Positions 17,802 to 26,624 of a stretch of DNA of 64,000 nucleotides are shown in pieces. Source of the stretch: Pseudobacter sp051955275 (GTDB taxonomy: Bacteria > Bacteroidota > Bacteroidia > Chitinophagales > Chitinophagaceae); the NCBI RefSeq assembly GCF_051955275.1, contig NZ_JBQCGW010000138.1:8691-72690 (forward strand), in the 5' to 3' direction. Below the pieces are notes generated by a model. The model was not told the origin of the DNA and searched no databases. It was given only the letters and a program-made list of their open reading frames with translations. Both the position numbers and the translations under genes were made by a program. Each line of letters starts with the position of its first letter. Position 1 is the stretch's first letter.

Positions 17802-18554
17802 TTAAGAAAAATAAGTACCTCCGTTGATATCGATATTGGCGCCTGTGATAAAGCTGGCTTCATCGCTGGCAAGATATACCACAAGGTCGGCCACTTCTTC
17901 CGCCTTGCCTTCCCTGCGCAATGGAGTGGAATTGGCCACATTCTGACGTACTTCAGGCTTGGTGAAGCTGTCGTGGAAGAAGGTGGCGATCATGCCGGGG
18001 TCCACCGCGTTCACGCGGATGCCTTTTGGACCAAGCTCTTTTGCCATCGCTTTGGTAAAAGTAGCCACGGCGCCTTTGGCAGTTGCATAGGCAGAGGCTC
18101 CGAAGCCGCCACCATCCCTGCCAGCCTGGGAAGAGAAGTTGACCACTGCACTGCCTGCAGGCATATGGGGCACAACCTGCCTGGTGAGCAGGAAAGCGGA
18201 CTTCACGTTGAGGTCCATCACATGGTCCCAGAAGTCTGCATCCATATCTGCAAGGAGCTTACGTGCAACCATACCGCCAGCCACATTCACCAGTATATGA
18301 ATTTCATTTCCGAAAGCCTGCTGGGCTTCGCTCACAACCCGGGCCACATCTTCCCCTTTGCTCATATCGCCTTTCACCGCGATTGCTTCGCCACCGATGG
18401 CTTTGATAGCATTCAGGGTTTCCTGCGCCTGTTGCTCGCTGCTGAAATAATTCACCACTACTTTCGCGCCCTGCTGCGCAAGTTTAACGGACACGGCTTT
18501 GCCGATATCTCTTCCGCCGCCGGAAACGATGGCAACTTTTCCCTGTAGTCTCAT
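17802..18554 (-). CDS. SDR oxidoreductase, probable DEH (4-deoxy-5-hexoseulose uronate) reductase
   Basis: Classical short-chain dehydrogenase, 250 aa. Cofactor-binding motif SGGGRDIG (residues 11-18, a TGxxxGxG variant), NVAGG, catalytic Ser142, Tyr156 and Lys160 in the SSQAGRDGGG...SAYATAK region, and the C-terminal TGANIDINGG. In alginate catabolism the linear unsaturated-uronate product DEH is reduced to 2-keto-3-deoxygluconate by SDR enzymes. Being the last gene of an alginate operon, with a start overlapping the MFS stop by ATGA, makes this the likely role. Asn36 after the second strand (VVVNYFS) is neutral rather than acidic, which would permit NADPH, but cofactor choice cannot be fixed by eye. 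Confidence 0.82.
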   Translation of the reverse strand: MRLQGKVAIVSGGGRDIGKAVSVKLAQQGAKVVVNYFSSEQQAQETLNAIKAIGGEAIAVKGDMSKGEDVARVVSEAQQAFGNEIHILVNVAGGMVARKLLADMDADFWDHVMDLNVKSAFLLTRQVVPHMPAGSAVVNFSSQAGRDGGGFGASAYATAKGAVATFTKAMAKELGPKGIRVNAVDPGMIATFFHDSFTKPEVRQNVANSTPLRREGKAEEVADLVVYLASDEASFITGANIDINGGTYFS

Positions 18555-19876
18555 ATATTCTCTTGTTTAAATTGTTTTTTGGATGAAATGAACATGATGC
18601 AGCACCATGCGATGGGGACCATCAGTGCGCCCATGATGAAAAAGGAGGTATAACTTACTTTGGTGATCACCGGAACCATCCAGGTAGTGATGAGCGTACC
18701 TGCAACCGCAGTAGTGCCACCCATACCTGCTACTGTTCCTACATTTCTGCCATGGAAATAATCACCGGGCAAAGTCTGCAGGTTATTGATCAGGAACTGG
18801 AATCCAAAGAGCGTGGCGCTGATGAAGGCGATGGCCATACCCGGCTGCTCCTTCAATTCTTCGAGATAGTATGCGATCGCGCAGAGTGATAACAGCATGA
18901 TCACGCTCCCGATGGTGATGGCGCTCTTTCTGGCTTTGGCCGCATCCACACCGCGCTTGATGCGTGCAGATGAATAGAAGCCTCCTGCCAGTCCGCCTAC
19001 CGCTGCAAAGAAATACGGCACCCAGGCGAATGCCCCGATCTGTTTCATGTCGAAGCCATATTGTTCTTTCAGGAAAGTTGGCAGCCAGGTGACAAACATC
19101 CACCATACAGGATCGATGAAGAAGCGGCTGCTGAGGATGCCCCATGTGCTCTTGAAATTGAGCAGCTGTTTCCAGGTGTATACAGTGGCCGGCGCTTCTG
19201 TTTTTGCAGACTGCGCCTGTACCTGTCCTCCCTGGATATGCGCCTGTTCTTCCGGTGTGATCCAGGGATGTTTATCGGGTGTATTCTTATTGATCCATAA
19301 CCAGGGGATCAGCCAGAGAAAGCCGAGCACACCGATAAGCAGGAAAGTGATCTTCCAGCCGAAAGCCAGGAAGAGTGCTGCAATCACTGGTGCGGACACT
19401 ACCCCGCCGATAGACGCCCCTGCACCAAAGATGCCCTGCGCAATAGCACGCTCTTTGGGAGGGAACCATTCTGCATTGCTCTTGGTAGCACCGGGCCAGT
19501 TTCCCGCTTCGCTGATCCCCAGCAGAAAGCGGAAGATATTGAAGCTGAGAATGCTCCTGGCGAGCGCATGCAGGCCTATGGAAATGCTCCAGCCCACTAT
19601 ACTAACGGCCATGCCTAAGCGAGTTCCTATTGCGTCCATCATTTTTCCCGTGATCGTTTGCCCGATGGCATAAGCGATCATAAAGAAAGTGGTGATAAGG
19701 GCCAGGGTGCTCTTGCTGTCGGCTTCCGCAATTCCGAAATCCTTATAGATATAGGGCCACATGAAGTTGATGGCTCCACGGTCTATATAGTTGATGATGG
19801 TAGCCAATCCGATGAGGGAGATGATCCACCAGCGGAGACCTTTTACCTGGAATTTGCCTGTTTGTGTTTGAGCCAT
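18551..19876 (-). CDS. MFS carrier, hexuronate (ExuT/ACS) type
   Basis: 441 aa with 12 predicted membrane helices. Family features of the anion:cation symporter group are visible: ATIINYIDRGAINFMWPYI in helix 1, the loop GKMMDAIGTRLGM, and FRFLLGISEAGNWPGATKSN with AEWFPPKERA. This group includes hexuronate (ExuT) and related sugar-acid carriers. In an alginate operon it would bring unsaturated uronate or DEH across the inner membrane. It is translationally coupled to the SDR gene by an ATGA overlap, so uptake and reduction are produced together. It follows a 255-nt repeat-filled gap after the esterase gene. Confidence 0.88.
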   Translation of the reverse strand: MAQTQTGKFQVKGLRWWIISLIGLATIINYIDRGAINFMWPYIYKDFGIAEADSKSTLALITTFFMIAYAIGQTITGKMMDAIGTRLGMAVSIVGWSISIGLHALARSILSFNIFRFLLGISEAGNWPGATKSNAEWFPPKERAIAQGIFGAGASIGGVVSAPVIAALFLAFGWKITFLLIGVLGFLWLIPWLWINKNTPDKHPWITPEEQAHIQGGQVQAQSAKTEAPATVYTWKQLLNFKSTWGILSSRFFIDPVWWMFVTWLPTFLKEQYGFDMKQIGAFAWVPYFFAAVGGLAGGFYSSARIKRGVDAAKARKSAITIGSVIMLLSLCAIAYYLEELKEQPGMAIAFISATLFGFQFLINNLQTLPGDYFHGRNVGTVAGMGGTTAVAGTLITTWMVPVITKVSYTSFFIMGALMVPIAWCCIMFISSKKQFKQENI

Positions 19877-19906
19877 TTCTTGTTTTTAGATTTCTTTCGC
19901 TGCCCG

Positions 19907-19965
19907 GTAGAGGCAGCGTTTGGCCGTGGAAACAACGTGTGCCCAGTGGAAGCAGCGTATGCCCA
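19907..19965. repeat. Degenerate tandem repeat, about 20-nt unit, three copies
   Basis: Units at 19907-19925, 19926-19945 and 19946-19965 share the pattern GTGGAAGCAGCGTATGCCCA with 3-4 changes. They run directly into the REP-like cluster and lie in the gap between the esterase and MFS genes. Confidence 0.7.
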
Positions 19966-20069
19966 GTAGCTCGCCTCCGGCGAGTTACTGCTATTTGTTC
20001 GCCTCTGGTGAATACCGCGTCGCCGGAGGCGACGGAATATAAGTCACTCGCGGGGACGCGAGCGACTGG
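19966..20069. repeat. Cluster of four REP-like hairpins
   Basis: Four palindromes follow one another: GTAGCTCGCC/GGCGAGTTAC (19966-19988), TTCGCC/GGTGAA (19998-20012), CGTCGCC/GGCGACG (20018-20034) and AGTCACTCGCG/CGCGAGCGACT (20042-20067). The loops are 3-4 nt. The last shares 28 identical nt with copy 1 at 6149. No transposase (RAYT) gene is in the window. Confidence 0.8.
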
Positions 20070-20079
20070 GTACACCTTA

Positions 20080-20116
20080 TTACTTTACGCCACACCATGT
20101 TACTTTACGCCACACC
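20080..20116. repeat. Tandem 20-nt period repeat, two copies
   Basis: TTACTTTACGCCACACC occurs at 20080-20096 and again, identical, at 20100-20116, separated by ATG. It follows the REP cluster and lies just after the stop of the esterase gene. Confidence 0.8.
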
Positions 20117-20131
20117 TTGTTCTTGGATCCC

Positions 20132-21034
20132 TTACTTTTTATCCGGTATTCCCAAATCCACCAGGAATTTAGCAATAGCCCTGTTCAGCTCAGACGCTTT
20201 CTCTTTGGGAAAGCCGCCATGCTTGCCGCCTTCAATGGTCATGAACTCGGTTTTTACACCTGCTTCCACCAGTTTCTTATGCAGGTCAACAGACTGCTGG
20301 TAAGGCACGGTGGGATCTGCATCGCCATGCACGATGAATACAGGTGGATTGTTCTTGTTCACGAAATTGATGGGCGATACTGATTTTATAAATGCAGGGT
20401 CTTTGGCTTTATCACCCAGCCAGCGGGTAGCCGACTTACTGGTGATATTGGTGCCGTAGGCCCAGTCATTCACATCCGTGATGCCGTATTTGTCAATGAT
20501 GGCGGCTACTTTCACATTCTCAACACCCGGGCAATTGCCATCGAATCGATGATCGTTGCCGAGCAGTCCAGCCATCAGCGCCAGGTGACCGCCTGCGCTG
20601 CCGCCCATGATCACGATGCGGTTGACATCGATATTCAAAGCCCTGGCATTTTTGATCAGGTAGATCAGCGCACAGCGTGCGTCTTCAACAGCGGCCGGTG
20701 CTGTGGCCTGGCCGGTGAGACGGTATTCGATATTGCAGACGGCAAAATTCATTTTGAAGAAAGTGCTGAAGCCTGTCTGTGATTCTTTGGTGCCATGGTT
20801 CCAGCCGCCGCCGTGGATATTGATCAGTACGGCTGTGGGTTTGCCGGTATTGGCTGGCAGATAGAGATCCAGTTTCTGTTCCCAGTCCTTTCCTTTGGTG
20901 TACACTACATCTATCTGTGAAGTATAACCGGCAGGTAACTGTACTTTCTTTACTGAGTCTTTTGTTTCTTCCTGTGCCATAACCGGTGCGGCGGCCAGGA
21001 GGGCTAATGCGAAAATGAATGTTTTCATACTCAT
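20132..21034 (-). CDS. Secreted alpha/beta-hydrolase esterase (BD-FAE-like)
   Basis: 300 aa, exported (MKTFIFALALLAAAPVMAQ after the second Met). The motifs are those of carbohydrate or acyl esterases: oxyanion INIHGGGW, nucleophile elbow MGGSAGGHLAL, acid VHGDADPTVPYQQS, and histidine GGKHGGF. The block KLDLYLPANTGKP is also typical. It is 15 nt downstream of kdgF inside the alginate operon. Algal alginate carries no ester groups, whereas Pseudomonas and Azotobacter alginates are O-acetylated on mannuronate, so deacetylation is the simplest role. That is inference; lactonase or general esterase activity is possible. Confidence 0.8.
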   Translation of the reverse strand: MSMKTFIFALALLAAAPVMAQEETKDSVKKVQLPAGYTSQIDVVYTKGKDWEQKLDLYLPANTGKPTAVLINIHGGGWNHGTKESQTGFSTFFKMNFAVCNIEYRLTGQATAPAAVEDARCALIYLIKNARALNIDVNRIVIMGGSAGGHLALMAGLLGNDHRFDGNCPGVENVKVAAIIDKYGITDVNDWAYGTNITSKSATRWLGDKAKDPAFIKSVSPINFVNKNNPPVFIVHGDADPTVPYQQSVDLHKKLVEAGVKTEFMTIEGGKHGGFPKEKASELNRAIAKFLVDLGIPDKK

Positions 21035-21049
21035 GATTTATTGAGGTGA

Positions 21050-21388
21050 TCAGGGTAAAAAATCTTCTCTGAGCGGGCTGAACACATCCACCAGCAGGCC
21101 GGGTTCCAGGCATACACAGCCATGGATCACGTGCGGCGGAACGTAGTAACCATCGCCTTTGCGGATGATCTTCTTCTGATCGCCGATGGTCATTTCAAAT
21201 ACACCGCTCTCTACATAGGTCACCTGTACGTGTGGGTGCTCATGCAGGGTGCCTACCGCTCCTTTTTCGAATTTTGCTTTTACCAGCATGATATTATCGT
21301 CATAACCGTATACCTGTCTCTTGATCCCGTTGTTGAGGTCTTCCCAGGGGATCTCCTGTTCAAACTGAAACTCGCTGCTTGCTCTCAT
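21050..21388 (-). CDS. kdgF: KdgF-type cupin, unsaturated uronate ring-opening enzyme
   Basis: 112-aa single cupin. Metal ligands of KdgF are present: His49, His51 and Gln55 in LHEHPHVQ, and His89 in PPHVIHG. The C-terminal DVFSPLREDFL is the KdgF signature near the active site. KdgF opens 4,5-unsaturated uronate released by alginate or pectin lyases to the linear keto form used by DEH reductase. No signal peptide is present, so it acts in the cytoplasm after uptake. It lies between the PL17 lyase and the esterase with gaps of 12 and 15 nt. Confidence 0.9.
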   Translation of the reverse strand: MRASSEFQFEQEIPWEDLNNGIKRQVYGYDDNIMLVKAKFEKGAVGTLHEHPHVQVTYVESGVFEMTIGDQKKIIRKGDGYYVPPHVIHGCVCLEPGLLVDVFSPLREDFLP

Positions 21389-21400
21389 GATTGTTATTTT

Positions 21401-23524
21401 TTATTCTATTACCAGGAATGAGTTGGGCTCATTGCGCCTGATGCTGATTTTATAGGTTTTCTTTTTGTATGCAAAGATGAATTGAATAATGCCGTTGGTT
21501 GATGAAAGCAGTGTAAGGTCTTTCACCTGCGCCTTAGCCCCGGTGGTCACTTCCGCAATGGTATTGTTCCTGCCATGCGGCTCGGTGATGCTGATGAAAG
21601 TATGACTGGTGGCCGCAGGCTGCGTCAGCATGAATGCTTTTTCAGTACGCAGATTAAGGTTGGGATCGTCGGCGCCCAGGGTTAGCAGTTTTACACGCGT
21701 TGCCGTATCCGCCACAAAAGAGGTGGTGTAGAATTTACGGTTGTTCAACACAGTTATATATGGCTTGCCTTTGGAAGGAATACCGCTTCCGTTGAGCCAG
21801 ATATGCTGGTATCCATCACTCCTGCCGAGCGCGGACAATTGCTTTTTGTTTATCTCTGCCGGGAAGCCCAGGTCAGTGACATGCCCCTGGTACCAGAAGG
21901 GAAGATCGTACTGGTGTGGCTGCTGGCTGTTCGCGGCAAATACATCTATCAGTATGGCCTGCTCTTCTTCATCAGGTGTGAAGAGTATGGCAGAGCGCCA
22001 GAGGTTGGTGCCTTTGTAGGCATTCTTCTCTTCGGCACTCACCACCTGGTAGCGGTTGTTGACAGTGAAGTTCACCAGTGAAGGCGTAAACTCCTCTCCT
22101 ATTTTCTCGTTATTGTTGAAATGGGATTGCTCATCCACCACCAGGGTGTTGTGGGCTACGGTTTGTTTACCCCAGGTATCATTCTCTTTGGTATAGTTGC
22201 CTCCATTCTTGGTTTCCACGTTCAGGAAACGAACGGCTCCATAATCGCTGAATACTTCTCCGTTGTTATCATACACCAGCAGGTTGAGCCTGTCGAAGTG
22301 GCCATGGCCCATACCTTGCGTGCCTGCCTTCATCACTACGCAGAGCTGGTTGCTGTTGGGGCCGCTGCGCAGGATGCCGATGCCGCCACCTTTGCCGTCT
22401 GCGCCATCATTGATCCATTGTGGCTTGTAAGCGAAGGGCTTTGTTTTGCCGGCAGCAATGGCTTTGGCCACGCTCAGACCGGCATCACTGATGATCACTC
22501 TCTCCTGCTGTTGTGCAATATCAAGGAGATCATCCCCTGCCTGCATATCACTGTATGCGATATTCACTGCATAGACCATTTCTTCCGTTTCATAGGTCTT
22601 GTCCTTGATGGCATCATTGAGCGGGAAGAAAACCTTATTGGTGTAGGTGCATTGTAATGCTGTGTTCACTGCTTTCTTCAGCAAACCGCTGCGGAAATCA
22701 TAGATCCTGAATCCTGGCTCATACTGGTGGATGGCTTTTGCAAATAGCATGAAAGGCAGGATGGCGTAACGCTGGTAGTACGGCCCTTCTGCATAATAGC
22801 CGTCGGGTGAAAACAACTGGTTGAGTTGTGCGAGGAAGCCGCCTTTGTCATCCAGTTTTGTGCCGTGCAGTGCCTGCTGCACCCATTCTTTTCTGCCGGT
22901 CACATAACCGGTCATGCCAACTGCGGCCACCGACCAGGTGCCGTGATTATGCACTTTGTTGAAGATAGAGCCGTTTACTACGGAGAGTTCCTTCACCACG
23001 GAGGCGAAGAGATCCTCTTCGATTTTTTTTCTGTCTGCAGCCGGGATGGCGTTGTACACGCAATCATAGGCCTGGATCATATACACCTGCCATACGCAGT
23101 CGTTCAGGTTCTGCCAGAAGATCTTTCCGCCGGGTTCCTGCTTGCGTTTGGGATGCCTGCCCCAGGTATTGTACACGGCTGCGTATTGGAGCAATAATTC
23201 TTTTACATAGCGGGCATAACGCTCGTCTTTCGTTATCTGAAAGGCAATGCCGCAAGCCAGTGCCTGCTGGTAATTCTTTTTATGTTTTTCATGGGTAACG
23301 CCGCCACCGCCATCGGCAGGTGTTGGTACTTCAATACCGGATTTAAGCGCCTTGTCGGCATCCTTCTTCACTGTTTTGAAGCTGGAGGCCATTACCGGGA
23401 AATCCTCTACCCCACGCCTCACCGCCGCAATATGCTGCTGCGTGAGCATGATGGAGGGATGTGATTGCGCCTGCGAGTAAATACCCGCAAGCATGATCAA
23501 TATGGAAAGAAAAATAGTTCTCAT
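21401..23524 (-). CDS. Alginate (oligoalginate) lyase, PL17, heparinase II/III fold
   Basis: 707 aa with signal peptide (MRTIFLSILIMLAGIYSQAQ). The N-terminal alpha/alpha toroid holds the PL17 catalytic elements HNHGTW (Asn193, His194) and GYYAEGPYYQRYA (Tyr249/Tyr250). The C-terminal beta-sandwich contains the zinc/catalytic GMGHGHFDRLNLLVYD (His407, His409) and DYGAVRFLNVE. PL17 enzymes release unsaturated monouronate from alginate oligomers, exolytically and usually from mannuronate-rich ends. It therefore works after the PL6 enzyme in the periplasm and feeds the MFS carrier and KdgF. Confidence 0.92.
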   Translation of the reverse strand: MRTIFLSILIMLAGIYSQAQSHPSIMLTQQHIAAVRRGVEDFPVMASSFKTVKKDADKALKSGIEVPTPADGGGGVTHEKHKKNYQQALACGIAFQITKDERYARYVKELLLQYAAVYNTWGRHPKRKQEPGGKIFWQNLNDCVWQVYMIQAYDCVYNAIPAADRKKIEEDLFASVVKELSVVNGSIFNKVHNHGTWSVAAVGMTGYVTGRKEWVQQALHGTKLDDKGGFLAQLNQLFSPDGYYAEGPYYQRYAILPFMLFAKAIHQYEPGFRIYDFRSGLLKKAVNTALQCTYTNKVFFPLNDAIKDKTYETEEMVYAVNIAYSDMQAGDDLLDIAQQQERVIISDAGLSVAKAIAAGKTKPFAYKPQWINDGADGKGGGIGILRSGPNSNQLCVVMKAGTQGMGHGHFDRLNLLVYDNNGEVFSDYGAVRFLNVETKNGGNYTKENDTWGKQTVAHNTLVVDEQSHFNNNEKIGEEFTPSLVNFTVNNRYQVVSAEEKNAYKGTNLWRSAILFTPDEEEQAILIDVFAANSQQPHQYDLPFWYQGHVTDLGFPAEINKKQLSALGRSDGYQHIWLNGSGIPSKGKPYITVLNNRKFYTTSFVADTATRVKLLTLGADDPNLNLRTEKAFMLTQPAATSHTFISITEPHGRNNTIAEVTTGAKAQVKDLTLLSSTNGIIQFIFAYKKKTYKISIRRNEPNSFLVIE

Positions 23525-23536
23525 AGTACGCTCGAA

Positions 23537-25870
23537 TTAAAGTATGCCCATGGGTTTACCATCGTTGCCGTTCATATTGCCGGCTGCCACGATCCTGAAA
23601 TCATTGGCGGCTGCATTACGGAATACGGGTTTTGTTTTTACGATGTTCTTTCCGGTGGCTTTGTTGAAGAATGTGCTGATTCGGCCGCTGTCGTACACAT
23701 TGCAATAATCGATATTGAGTTTGTCCCAGGCCATCTCTTCAAACCAGATGATCCTGCCGCCCTTTCCGCTGTAATTGAAAACGCTGTTGGTGATACTGGC
23801 CACCTGCACACCGATAAGCTTTACTACTGTGCCCTGCATGCGGTTCTCCACATTATGAAAGGTGCAGTGATCGATGGTTACTTCCGGACCGGTAGTGCTC
23901 TCATCGTTCCCACCCCTGTATACATTGATGGCCCCGCTGAGTGTATTGGCGAATACGGAATTGTACACGCGCAGATATGCAAGATTGTAAATGCCTTTAT
24001 CATCTTTCTCTGCGCCATAATCGATGCCCATACCGGCATTGTTGCGGAATACGGAATTGCTGATGATCACGGAGTCCGCATAAGTGCCTTTGGTGCCTTT
24101 GATGCATACATGTCCGCCTTCGTTGAAGTTGATGAACTCACAGCCATCCACTTTCAGGAGATAGTGTGCGCTTACGGGCTTGTTGCCGGTGCTGATGCCG
24201 GATTTAACGGCTTCATAGTTTTCGTAGGAACTGTTGAAGATGATATTCTCCACTTCAACACTGCCCCCGCTGTCAAGGAGAATGAAGGCAGGAAGACTGG
24301 CTGCTGAAATATTCACCAGTTGCGGCTTTCCGGCCAGGCCGCTTTTTCTCCTGATCACAAGTGGTTTAGAGATCACCAGTGATTTGTCAATTTTATAATT
24401 GCCAGCTTCGGTCAGCTCAATCACATCGCCATATGCTGCCCGTTCTACAATGGAAGGCAGCTGCTGGCTGTCGGCGGCTGCCACTGCATGCACGGCAGGC
24501 TGACGAACGGTTGCCAGTTCAGGGTTGAACCAGGAGGCGCCGGTATTAGCGGCGCTCATCCAGTTCAGTTTACTGAGGTCCGCTCCCTCTTTGGAAGCAG
24601 GCACCTTGAACTGCTGACCCGAATACGATACAGCAGTGAGAGAAGGTTTGTCGGAGCTAAAACCAGTGGGTACAGATGCTACCGTTTTACCGGAAAAGCG
24701 GTTGTTCTTAAACGTGATACCGCCATCGTTGTTGGCATCTTCATAAAGTGTGGCATTGCTGTTGAGGATGAAATTATCCCTGAAAGTAACGCGTGCCGGA
24801 GGCAATGTTCTTTCTTCATCTTTACCGGCGCCGAAAAGGATGGTCTTGCAGTTTATGAAGGTGTTGTGATGGATGTCCACATCCGTTACCTGCATATAAC
24901 GGTTGAGCGGTGAATTTGGCACACCATTCAGTACCGTAAAACCGCCATGGAAGCCTTTTCCGGCCAATTCGATGAAAAGGTTGTTAGATACAGTGTGACC
25001 GGGGTTGATCACCCGTACCCCACCGGTATAGGGTTTGTTGTTACCAATGAAAATATTGTTGAGCACGGTATTACCGGAGCCATGGCGAAGCACCAGTCCG
25101 CCTTCACATTCGTAGAAGGTATTTTCCGTAAGCATATTATTGCAGCTCTTTACGGAAATGATCTCCACTTCCCCGTTGCATCTTTCAAAATAGTTATGAT
25201 GTACGCGGGTATTGCTGCTGGCGAGGGAATAGCGACTTACCCCAATGCGGATGGTCTCACCACCATTGGATCCCAGTGGCTGGCGGCCTCTGAAATAATT
25301 GCTGTCGATGCTATGTTCATTGTGCTGCGAGCGTTCGTCGTTCAGTTCCACGATGAGGGTGGTACCGGTATTGAGCTTGTTGCCGATCACGCAGTGATCG
25401 ATTCGGTTCTGTTTTCCCCAGAGCGTGATCCAGTGGTCATCGTCAGATCGGCTGGGTTTGCTGAAGTTCTCGAACACGCATTGGGTGAGGCGGCAGTTGT
25501 TGGCCAGCCTGTCGCTTTTACGAAAGTCAACGATGGATTTTTCCACTGCATATCCATCCGTGAAATGTAAACCTGAAACCGTTACATGATCACTGCCGAA
25601 ACGGATGAATGAATTACCGGTAAGCTTCACACTGCCCGGAGTTTCGGCCATTACCACGATGGGTTTTCCGGCACTGCCGGATGAAGTAATAAGCATGGAA
25701 ACATCCTTCCAGGTTCCGTTGGCCAGTACAATACTGTCGCCCGGTTTAGCTTTGTTCAATGCGGATCTCAGTTCCTGATTATCTTTCACGGGTATGCGCT
25801 GGCTGTAACCTGTGTTCATGGCCAGCAGCAGGGTTGCTGTGAGCAACATCGGATTGTTTCGTTTTTTCAA
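23537..25870 (-). CDS. Two-domain PL6 alginate lyase (AlyGC-like)
   Basis: 777 aa, signal peptide then a right-handed parallel beta-helix of the chondroitinase-B/PL6 family (about residues 25-430), followed by a second beta-helix domain (about 480-777). The active-site residues of the characterised lyase AlyGC align at constant offset: calcium ligands Asn202, Glu234 and Glu236, base Lys241 (EIISVKS) and acid Arg262 (LRHGSGN). NGGETIRIG is also conserved. The two-domain size is that of AlyGC-type exolyases rather than single-domain PL6. Product preference (polyG, polyM or MG) cannot be read from sequence. It is the second-last step before PL17. Confidence 0.93.
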   Translation of the reverse strand: MKKRNNPMLLTATLLLAMNTGYSQRIPVKDNQELRSALNKAKPGDSIVLANGTWKDVSMLITSSGSAGKPIVVMAETPGSVKLTGNSFIRFGSDHVTVSGLHFTDGYAVEKSIVDFRKSDRLANNCRLTQCVFENFSKPSRSDDDHWITLWGKQNRIDHCVIGNKLNTGTTLIVELNDERSQHNEHSIDSNYFRGRQPLGSNGGETIRIGVSRYSLASSNTRVHHNYFERCNGEVEIISVKSCNNMLTENTFYECEGGLVLRHGSGNTVLNNIFIGNNKPYTGGVRVINPGHTVSNNLFIELAGKGFHGGFTVLNGVPNSPLNRYMQVTDVDIHHNTFINCKTILFGAGKDEERTLPPARVTFRDNFILNSNATLYEDANNDGGITFKNNRFSGKTVASVPTGFSSDKPSLTAVSYSGQQFKVPASKEGADLSKLNWMSAANTGASWFNPELATVRQPAVHAVAAADSQQLPSIVERAAYGDVIELTEAGNYKIDKSLVISKPLVIRRKSGLAGKPQLVNISAASLPAFILLDSGGSVEVENIIFNSSYENYEAVKSGISTGNKPVSAHYLLKVDGCEFINFNEGGHVCIKGTKGTYADSVIISNSVFRNNAGMGIDYGAEKDDKGIYNLAYLRVYNSVFANTLSGAINVYRGGNDESTTGPEVTIDHCTFHNVENRMQGTVVKLIGVQVASITNSVFNYSGKGGRIIWFEEMAWDKLNIDYCNVYDSGRISTFFNKATGKNIVKTKPVFRNAAANDFRIVAAGNMNGNDGKPMGIL

Positions 25871-25880
25871 AGCCTTTGAT

Positions 25881-26612
25881 TTATGTTATTGCCAGGTGTT
25901 TCTGAGTGCTGCTGATCCGCAGGATATCGTCCAGGTGATTGGCCATGGCCAGTGCTGCTGCATCTTCATCCTGGTCGGCAATGGCTTTCAGGATCTCGTG
26001 GTGTTCAGCCATGGCTTCGGCGCTGCGGTACTCTCCGCAGATCTTTTTTTCTATGATATTGCGGATGATATCGGGCAACAGCAGGAGCAGCATGGATTCC
26101 ATTACGGAGTTCTTGGCGGCATTGGCGATCTTGAGGTGAATGAACATGTCTTCCTGTACGGCATTCTCCTTTGCATTGATCTTTGCATCATAGGCTGCCA
26201 CGGCGGCACGCAGGGATTCCAGATCTTCTTCGGTCCTGCGCTGTGCGGCCAGCCTGGCTGCATTGATCTCCATATAATAACGTGCTTCAATAAGCGCAAA
26301 GAAGTCGTTCTTATTGAAATTGATGATATCGTTTAGGATGCCTTCCATCATCTGGATATTGTACTGCGCTACGTAAGTGCCGCTCTGGGGTGATGTTTTG
26401 AGCAGGCCGAAGAATTCCAGTTTGCGGATGGCATCGCGCACATAAGTGCGGCCTACACCGAATTTCTCTGCCAGGATCCGCTCTGCCGGGAGGCGGTCGC
26501 CGGGTTTAAGCAGGCCTTCACTCATCAGCTGTTTCAACTGGCGGATGATCTTGTCAACCGGTGATTCTACTTCGATAGCTTTAATGGTTTCAATGATAGA
26601 AGATTGATCCAT
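25881..26612 (-). CDS. GntR/FadR-family (FCD) regulator of the alginate operon
   Basis: 243 aa: N-terminal winged helix (LLKPGDRLPAERILAEKFGV, then GRTYVRDAIRKLEFFGLL) and a C-terminal FCD ligand domain whose metal-binding histidines are visible (FIHLKIANAAKN, EHHEILKAI). FCD-type GntR proteins such as ExuR and UxuR repress uronate genes and release DNA when a catabolic intermediate binds. The gene is inside the alginate operon (gaps of 12 and 10 nt), so it is likely autoregulated. A palindrome of the ExuR/UxuR type lies just after the operon promoter. Confidence 0.9.
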   Translation of the reverse strand: MDQSSIIETIKAIEVESPVDKIIRQLKQLMSEGLLKPGDRLPAERILAEKFGVGRTYVRDAIRKLEFFGLLKTSPQSGTYVAQYNIQMMEGILNDIINFNKNDFFALIEARYYMEINAARLAAQRRTEEDLESLRAAVAAYDAKINAKENAVQEDMFIHLKIANAAKNSVMESMLLLLLPDIIRNIIEKKICGEYRSAEAMAEHHEILKAIADQDEDAAALAMANHLDDILRISSTQKHLAIT

Positions 26613-26624
26613 ATAGTGGTTGTT

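Noticed and set aside
17772..18548. Plus-strand open frame of 258 codons opposite the SDR gene
   Set aside because: Exact shadow of a complete SDR with Ser-Tyr-Lys triad and operon context.
19743..20075. Minus-strand frame across the REP cluster and MFS N-terminus
   Set aside because: Its sequence is generated by the repeats; the MFS start at 19876 with a normal helix 1 is the real gene.
23465..24307. Plus-strand open frame of 280 codons opposite the PL17/PL6 junction
   Set aside because: It crosses the boundary of two real genes on the other strand and lacks any motif.
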